20,072 nucleotides of DNA from contig JAYNFX010000029.1 of the NCBI GenBank assembly GCA_038106885.1, forward strand, positions 1-20,072, in the 5' to 3' direction. The stretch comes from UBA3537 sp038106885 (GTDB lineage: Bacteria > Bacteroidota > Bacteroidia > Flavobacteriales > Flavobacteriaceae). The position numbers were made by a program, and so were the translations under genes. The notes beneath the pieces were generated by a model. The model was not told the origin of the DNA. It saw nothing but the letters and a program-made list of their open reading frames with translations, and did no database searches. Position 1 is the stretch's first letter. Each line of letters begins with the position of its first letter. Shown piece after piece: positions 15,097-20,072 of this stretch.

Positions 15097-17910
15097 ATGA
15101 CTTACAATTTCACTGAAATTGAAGCCAAATGGCAAAAATATTGGGAAGATAACAAGACCTTCAAAGCCGAAAATAAAAGCGAAAAACCTAAATATTATAT
15201 TTTAGATATGTTTCCTTATCCAAGTGGTGCAGGTCTACATGTAGGTCACCCTTTAGGCTATATTGCCTCGGACATCTATTCAAGATACAAGCGTCATAAA
15301 GGATTTAATGTACTCCATCCTCAAGGATTCGATAGTTTTGGATTACCAGCAGAGCAGTATGCTATACAGACTGGTCAACACCCAGCAGTAACTACAAATA
15401 AAAATATTTCTACATACAGACGTCAATTAGACAGGCTTGGGTTTTCGTTTGATTGGACACGAGAAGTTAGAACCTCATCTCCAGATTACTACAAATGGAC
15501 TCAATGGATTTTCATTCAATTGTTTGAGTCGTGGTATGATAATACAGAAGACAGAGCAAAGCCAATATCTGAGTTGATTAATAAGTTTAATACTTCTGGA
15601 AATTTAAATATTAACGCAGCTTGTAATGGTGTGAAATCATTCTCGGCAGAATATTGGAAGAAATTGTCTGAGTCAAAAAAATATGAAATTTTATCTCAAT
15701 ACCGTTTAACTTATTTAGCTGAAACTGAAGTTAATTGGTGTCCAGAACTTGGAACTGTTTTAGCAAATGATGAAATTGTTAACGGAGTTTCTGAAAGAGG
15801 GGGTTTCCCTGTAGTTAGAAAAAATATGACTCAATGGAGTATGCGAATTTCTGCGTACGCGGAACGACTACTTTCCGGATTAGAAAATATTGATTGGTCT
15901 GATGCTTTGAAAGATAGTCAAAGAAATTGGATTGGTAAATCTGTTGGAGCTTCAGTAAACTTCAAAGTTTTGAACTCTGAACTCTCAATTGAAGTTTTTA
16001 CCACTAGACCTGATACAATTTTTGGAGTATCTTTTATGACTCTTGCTCCTGAGCATGAGATTGTAAAGAGAATAACAACAGAAGACCGTTTGATTGAAGT
16101 TGAGGAATATATTGACGCAACATCAAAGCGCAGTGAAAGAGAACGCATGGCTGATGTCAAAACAATAACGGGAGTTTTTACAGGATCATATGCTAAGCAC
16201 CCATTCACAAATGAACCTGTTCCTATTTGGATTGGAGATTATGTTCTTTCTGGATATGGAACAGGAGCTGTAATGTCGGTTCCATGTGGAGATCAAAGAG
16301 ATTTTGACTTTGCTAAGCATTTTAATATACCAATATTAAATATATTTAAAGGGGTTGACATTAATGAAGCCGCACATACAGACAAGACAAATATTGTTAT
16401 TAATAATAGTGATTTTTTAAACGGTTTAGATTTTAAATCTGCTAATAAATTAGCTATTCAAAAATTAGAAGATATTGGTCAGGGAAAAAGAAAAGTAAAT
16501 TACAGGTTACGCGATGCTGTTTTTTCAAGGCAACGCTACTGGGGTGAACCTTTTCCAGTGTATTATGAAAATGGTTTACCAAAAATCATTGAATCAAAAT
16601 ATCTACCTATTGAGCTTCCTGAGATTGAGAAATATCTACCTACTGAAAGTGGTGAGCCTCCATTAGGTCGTGCTAATAGTTGGGCTTGGGATACTAATAA
16701 AAATAAGGTTGTCAAAAACTCAGAAATTGATCAAAAAACTATATTTCCTTTAGAGTTAAATACAATGCCTGGATGGGCAGGCAGTTCTTGGTATTTTAAT
16801 AGGTATATGGATCCTAATAATACCAATGAATTTGTAAGTAGAGAAGCATTAGATTATTGGCAACAAGTTGATCTTTATGTTGGAGGAAGTGAGCATGCAA
16901 CTGGGCATTTATTATATGCACGATTCTGGCAAAAGTTTCTCTTTGATCGTGGATTTTTAACTACTGATGAATTCGCGCAAAAATTAATCAATCAAGGAAT
17001 GATATTGGGAACTAGCGCTTTTGTTGCTCGCCTAGAAGGGACCAATACCTATGTTTCGTTAGATAAAGTAAATGACTCTTCTGTTCAATTTATTCATGTT
17101 GATGTTAATTTTATTAATTCATCGGATGAGATGGATATTTCATCTTTTAAGTCATGGAGAAAAGAATATTCGTCAGCAACATTTATAACATCAGATGACG
17201 GAAGCTTCAAGGTTAAGCGTGATATTGAAAAAATGTCAAAGTCAAAGTATAATGTTGTAAGTCCTGACGCAATTTGCGAAGACTATGGGGCAGATGCTTT
17301 AAGGCTTTATGAAATGTTTTTAGGTCCACTCGAACAGTACAAGCCATGGAAGACTTCTGGTATCACGGGTGTTTCTTCCTTTCTAAAAAAATTATGGAGG
17401 CTATATGTTGACGATTCAGGAGTTAAAGTTTCCAACGAAAAACCAACCAAAAACTCTTTAAAAACGCTTCACAAAACCATTAAAAAGGTGACAGAAGATA
17501 TTGAGCAATTTTCCTTTAATACATCTGTTTCTAATTTTATGATTGCCGTTAATGAGTTAAGTTTCCAAAAATGTAAAAGCCGTGACATTTTAGAGCCTCT
17601 TTTAGTTTTAATTTCACCATATGCTCCACATATTGTTGAGGAATTGTGGTCTTTAATAGGTCATGAAAAATCAATTTCTAATGAAAAATTTCCTGAATTT
17701 GATGCTAAATATTTACATGAAAGCTCAAAGGTTTATCCAGTTTCTTTTAATGGGAAAATGCGTTTCACTTTGGAGTTGTCTTTAGACTTAGCTAAAGATG
17801 AAATTGAGAAATTAGTACTAGAAAATGAAAAAACAATTTCTCAGCTCAAAGGGTCAAATCCAAAAAAAGTAATTGTTGTTCCAGGGAAAATTATAAATAT
17901 AGTTGTTTGA
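15097..17910 (+). CDS. leuS: Leucyl-tRNA synthetase
   Basis: A class I synthetase that charges tRNA-Leu; cytosolic. The 937-aa length is usual for Flavobacteriia. The HIGH motif is HVGH (48-51) after DMFPYPSGAG, and the KMSKS motif is at 712-716. The CP1 editing domain shows the threonine-rich VFTTRPDTIFG and the conserved GYGTGAVMSVPCGDQRDFDF. The leucine-specific insertion precedes KMSKS (about 640-705), and the anticodon-binding region follows. The first zinc knuckle is degenerate: WCP is present, but the CxxC partner is replaced by SERGGFPVVRK. This is a family trait in this phylum as far as I know. Its stop overlaps the TTG start of the SemiSWEET gene. Confidence 0.98.
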   Translation: MTYNFTEIEAKWQKYWEDNKTFKAENKSEKPKYYILDMFPYPSGAGLHVGHPLGYIASDIYSRYKRHKGFNVLHPQGFDSFGLPAEQYAIQTGQHPAVTTNKNISTYRRQLDRLGFSFDWTREVRTSSPDYYKWTQWIFIQLFESWYDNTEDRAKPISELINKFNTSGNLNINAACNGVKSFSAEYWKKLSESKKYEILSQYRLTYLAETEVNWCPELGTVLANDEIVNGVSERGGFPVVRKNMTQWSMRISAYAERLLSGLENIDWSDALKDSQRNWIGKSVGASVNFKVLNSELSIEVFTTRPDTIFGVSFMTLAPEHEIVKRITTEDRLIEVEEYIDATSKRSERERMADVKTITGVFTGSYAKHPFTNEPVPIWIGDYVLSGYGTGAVMSVPCGDQRDFDFAKHFNIPILNIFKGVDINEAAHTDKTNIVINNSDFLNGLDFKSANKLAIQKLEDIGQGKRKVNYRLRDAVFSRQRYWGEPFPVYYENGLPKIIESKYLPIELPEIEKYLPTESGEPPLGRANSWAWDTNKNKVVKNSEIDQKTIFPLELNTMPGWAGSSWYFNRYMDPNNTNEFVSREALDYWQQVDLYVGGSEHATGHLLYARFWQKFLFDRGFLTTDEFAQKLINQGMILGTSAFVARLEGTNTYVSLDKVNDSSVQFIHVDVNFINSSDEMDISSFKSWRKEYSSATFITSDDGSFKVKRDIEKMSKSKYNVVSPDAICEDYGADALRLYEMFLGPLEQYKPWKTSGITGVSSFLKKLWRLYVDDSGVKVSNEKPTKNSLKTLHKTIKKVTEDIEQFSFNTSVSNFMIAVNELSFQKCKSRDILEPLLVLISPYAPHIVEELWSLIGHEKSISNEKFPEFDAKYLHESSKVYPVSFNGKMRFTLELSLDLAKDEIEKLVLENEKTISQLKGSNPKKVIVVPGKIINIVV

Positions 17911-18169
17911 TATAAATCACATAGAGTTAGTAGGGTTGTTAGCTGCCATGTTAACAACATATTCATTTCTTCCTCAAGTTTACAAGACATGGAAGACTAA
18001 AGATGTTTCCTCATTTTCATTAACAACTTTTTCTTTGTTTTTTGTTGGAATTATTTGTTGGTTAATTTATGGTATTTATATGAAAAGCTTATCAATGGTA
18101 TTAGCTAATACTATTACTATGATTTCCTCTTTTGTAATCCTAGTTTTTATAATTAAATACAGAGATTAG
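17903..18169 (+). CDS. SemiSWEET (PQ-loop) sugar transporter
   Basis: An 88-aa protein with three membrane helices; two copies form a sugar-transporting dimer in SemiSWEETs studied elsewhere. The PQ motif is SFLPQVYKTWKTKDVSSFSL (21-40), and the third helix carries the conserved LANTITM (about 67-73). The start is a TTG at 17903 inside the end of leuS, eight bases before the end of the leuS stop. No ATG occurs before the first helix, and the resulting N-terminus (MFDINHIELVGLLAAML) is the usual length. Translation is therefore likely coupled to leuS. The substrate (glucose, sucrose or other) cannot be read from the sequence. Confidence 0.92.
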   Translation: MFDINHIELVGLLAAMLTTYSFLPQVYKTWKTKDVSSFSLTTFSLFFVGIICWLIYGIYMKSLSMVLANTITMISSFVILVFIIKYRD

Positions 18170-18203
18170 GACTGGCTATATTTCATTTTTTACAAAAAGG
18201 TAT

Positions 18204-18211
18204 TATTTTTG
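18204..18211 (+). promoter_or_regulatory. Putative -7 element before the metallopeptidase gene
   Basis: TATTTTTG matches TAnnTTTG and lies 18 bases before the ATG at 18230. It could give the metallopeptidase its own start, separate from leuS and the SemiSWEET gene. No -33 partner is seen, so this is weak. Confidence 0.25.
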
Positions 18212-18229
18212 AATATCAAAAAAAATATC

Positions 18230-18919
18230 ATGAGTTACTATTTACTTTTAATAATAATAAGTTCGGTTAGTTGGGTTGTTAGTTCAACACTCAAAAGAAA
18301 ATTTAAAAAATATTCTAGGACCTCACTTCGTAATGGAATGTCTGGCTCTGAAATTGCTGAAAAGATGTTGTTTGATCATGGGATTACTAATGTTAAAGTA
18401 GTTTGCGTCAAAGGAAAATTGACTGATCATTATAACCCTAAAGATAGAACAGTGAATTTAAGTGAATCTGTCTTTAATAAACGTAATGCTGCCGCTGCTG
18501 CTGTTGCTGCTCATGAATGTGGTCACGCAGTACAGCATGCAAAAGCTTACAGCTGGCTACAGCTTCGATCGGCTATGGTTCCTGTCACTAGTGTGGTGTC
18601 AAGATTATCTACGATTGTTATTTTTATTGGAATAGCTATGTATTTTGGTGCTCGCCTTGGTTTAGGTTATTGGGTAGTATTGTTAGGTTTTTTGATGATG
18701 GGTATATCAACTTTATTTTGTTTTATTACTTTGCCTGTAGAGTATGACGCGAGTAGAAGAGCATTGTTGTGGTTAAAAAATAGGCATATAGTTTCACGTG
18801 ATGAGTACGCTGCTGCTGAGGACGCATTGCGTTGGGCTGCTAGAACTTATTTAGTTGCAGCGTTAGGGGCTTTAGCTACATTGATGTATTGGGTTATGCA
18901 ATTTTTCGGCAGGCGCTAA
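18230..18919 (+). CDS. YugP-type neutral zinc metallopeptidase, membrane-bound
   Basis: A 229-aa zinc peptidase of the Zn_peptidase_2 (YugP) family with unknown natural substrate. I use the ATG at 18230; the frame opens at a TTG (18209), but the ATG gives the usual MSYYLLLIIISSVSWVVS first helix. The zinc site is HECGH (95-99), and a likely third ligand is Glu 171 in PVEYDASRRAL. Family features KLTDHYNP and VNLSESVF are intact. Hydrophobic segments lie at the N-terminus, near 122-160 and at the C-terminal end. It follows the SemiSWEET gene by 60 bases and overlaps the end of the opposing Lrp gene by four. Confidence 0.93.
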   Translation: MSYYLLLIIISSVSWVVSSTLKRKFKKYSRTSLRNGMSGSEIAEKMLFDHGITNVKVVCVKGKLTDHYNPKDRTVNLSESVFNKRNAAAAAVAAHECGHAVQHAKAYSWLQLRSAMVPVTSVVSRLSTIVIFIGIAMYFGARLGLGYWVVLLGFLMMGISTLFCFITLPVEYDASRRALLWLKNRHIVSRDEYAAAEDALRWAARTYLVAALGALATLMYWVMQFFGRR

Positions 18920-19380
18920 ATTTTAATTTGTCTATCAATTTGTTGGTTAAGAGATATAAATGTCTCAGTTCTTGAAACTCCAGAAATATCTTGAATACTT
19001 TTGTTTAATACACTCATGAGATGTTCATTGTCTTTGCACAAAATCTTTATTAAGATACTCCAGTTACCGGTTGTGTAATGGCACTCTAGAACCTCAGGTA
19101 TTCTTTTTAATTGCCTTACAGCATCTGCATTATTTTTTGCTTTTTCAAGGTAAACACCTACAAATGCCATTGTTTTATAACCCAATGCCTTTGGGTTTAT
19201 AACGAATTTAGAGCCTGAAATCAGATCTGAGTTTTCGAGTTTTCGTAATCTTTGGTGAATAGCAGCTCCTGATATACCTATATTACGTGCAATTTCGAGA
19301 ACAGGTGTTCGTGCATCTTTCATTAAAGCTCTAAGTATTGTTTTATCAATACCATCAATTGATATATTTGCCATTTTCAT
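18916..19380 (-). CDS. Lrp/AsnC family transcriptional regulator
   Basis: A DNA-binding regulator that senses small molecules, usually amino acids. The 154-aa protein has an N-terminal winged helix-turn-helix (about 8-58: DKTILRALMKDARTPVLEIA, ISGAAIHQRLRKLE). The C-terminal RAM/AsnC ligand domain (about 68-150) includes ECHYTTGNWSILIKI. The ATG at 19380 or the in-frame ATG at 19374 may be used. It lies 57 bases downstream of a saccharopine dehydrogenase gene on the same strand. Lysine or a related amino acid is therefore a reasonable candidate effector. A TTTG (19414-19411) 19 bases from TAATTTTT (19391-19384) could be a promoter, but it would make the transcript leaderless. Confidence 0.92.
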   Translation of the reverse strand: MKMANISIDGIDKTILRALMKDARTPVLEIARNIGISGAAIHQRLRKLENSDLISGSKFVINPKALGYKTMAFVGVYLEKAKNNADAVRQLKRIPEVLECHYTTGNWSILIKILCKDNEHLMSVLNKSIQDISGVSRTETFISLNQQIDRQIKI

Positions 19381-19437
19381 TAAAAAAATTATATTTTAAG
19401 GTAAAAATAACAAAAAAAATTATAAATATTAATCAAT

Positions 19438-20072
19438 TTATGAGTTTAATATATTATATCCTAAGTAATTAGTTGATTTTTCTTTAAATATTATATCAAA
19501 ATTTTCTAATTCTTTAAGAATTGATTTATATATCGTACTTTTTATGGGTATTTGAACCCCTTTTGACTTAATTTCTCCATTTAAGATCTTTAAAGCTGCT
19601 ATGGCTACGGGTAAGCCCACAGTTTTCGCCATCGCAGTGTAAGTTTGGTCTATTCCTTTACTAACCATTGTGGAATCAATTTGATATTTTTTTCCATCAA
19701 ATTCATATCCAAATTTATGATACATAACTATCATATCTTTATCTTCTTGCTTAAGGCTCCAGCTATCAGTCAATATTTTTTGTAAAATTTGAGCTGGCGT
19801 AGCATCTTTAATACCAACTATTTTATTGGGGTTAAAAAGATCTAATTCTTCTAACTTGTCCCAAAGAATATCGTCTTGATCTATTTTTAATTGATGCCTT
19901 AATTTTAATTCTACTGAGTCAGTCAAACTGTAAGGTAGAAATGAATTAATAAAATCTCTATAACTCATTTTTTCACTACCTTCTACTGTATAAGTATCAT
20001 CAGTCATTCCTAACATGACAAAAATTTGCCATGCTTTACTAAAACCAATTCTTCTTATAGTTCCTCTGTAAA
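19438..20072 (-). CDS. Saccharopine dehydrogenase, C-terminal part (partial)
   Basis: The gene enters from beyond the right edge; an ATG at 20016 is internal, because the frame stays open to the end and reads YRGTIRRIGFSKAWQIFVML just before it. That sequence and LGMTDDTY are typical of the saccharopine dehydrogenase/reductase C-terminal substrate domain. Further family features are GIKDATPAQIL, DKDMIVMYHKFGYE and TYTAMAKTVGLPVAIAALKI. The enzyme interconverts saccharopine with a glutamate- and aminoadipate-semialdehyde-linked product in lysine breakdown or synthesis. The N-terminal NAD(P)-binding fold is out of view. The Lrp gene downstream suggests amino-acid-responsive control. Confidence 0.92.
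   Translation of the reverse strand, partial: YRGTIRRIGFSKAWQIFVMLGMTDDTYTVEGSEKMSYRDFINSFLPYSLTDSVELKLRHQLKIDQDDILWDKLEELDLFNPNKIVGIKDATPAQILQKILTDSWSLKQEDKDMIVMYHKFGYEFDGKKYQIDSTMVSKGIDQTYTAMAKTVGLPVAIAALKILNGEIKSKGVQIPIKSTIYKSILKELENFDIIFKEKSTNYLGYNILNS

Noticed and set aside
1..20072. Search for defence systems, mobile elements, CRISPR arrays, tRNAs or integration scars
   Set aside because: Gene order and content are typical core chromosome; no repeats, integrase, transposase or tRNA-like folds were seen by eye.

Overview
This window is a stretch of core chromosome from a low-GC member of the Bacteroidota, most likely a marine Flavobacteriia relative. The pointers are the gene neighbourhoods (ftsX / DUF3098 / uppP / truB divergent from leuS; DUF3127; a greA-linked lipoprotein), a SusC/TonB-type outer-membrane receptor, very AT-rich DNA, and TAnnTTTG promoter-like octamers in place of sigma-70 hexamers. 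Shine-Dalgarno sequences are mostly absent. No tRNA, rRNA, mobile element, CRISPR array or phage gene was seen. The longest stretch without a gene (4375-4593) holds a TPP riboswitch.

Layout. 1-591: the end of rplU, then rpmA and a strong terminator. 602-2473 (minus): ahcY, a terminator, and a GNAT acetyltransferase. 2580-4374 (plus): a tightly overlapping operon of a phosphopantetheinyl transferase, a PnuC-family vitamin transporter and a NadR-type kinase. 4438-6717: a TPP riboswitch controlling a TonB-dependent receptor, so probably outer-membrane thiamine uptake. 6756-7205 (minus): a small lipoprotein. 7346-8221 (plus): greA and a HIT hydrolase, with a perfect hairpin in the greA leader. 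8216-9367 (minus): a membrane histidine kinase with no adjacent response regulator. 9472-12384 (plus): a flavin reductase-like protein, DUF3127, and two tandem PPK2 polyphosphate kinases. 12381-15019 (minus): ftsX, DUF3098, uppP and truB. 15097-18169 (plus): leuS and a SemiSWEET transporter, then a YugP-type metallopeptidase (18230-18919). 18916-20072 (minus): an Lrp/AsnC regulator downstream of a saccharopine dehydrogenase that runs off the window.

The genes work together mainly in small units: vitamin uptake (riboswitch, receptor, PnuC, kinase), polyphosphate/nucleotide phosphorylation (two PPK2s), envelope and division (FtsX, UppP), and lysine metabolism (saccharopine dehydrogenase with Lrp). 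The genome is compact. Three convergent pairs overlap at their stop codons and several genes use GTG or TTG starts coupled to the preceding stop.

I do not see a clear undescribed multi-gene system. The items most worth checking are the Rho-N-like tail on L21, the thiamine riboswitch region with its start-codon hairpin and unassigned PnuC/kinase pair, the SSB-like acidic tip on DUF3127, the greA leader hairpin, and the tandem PPK2 pair.
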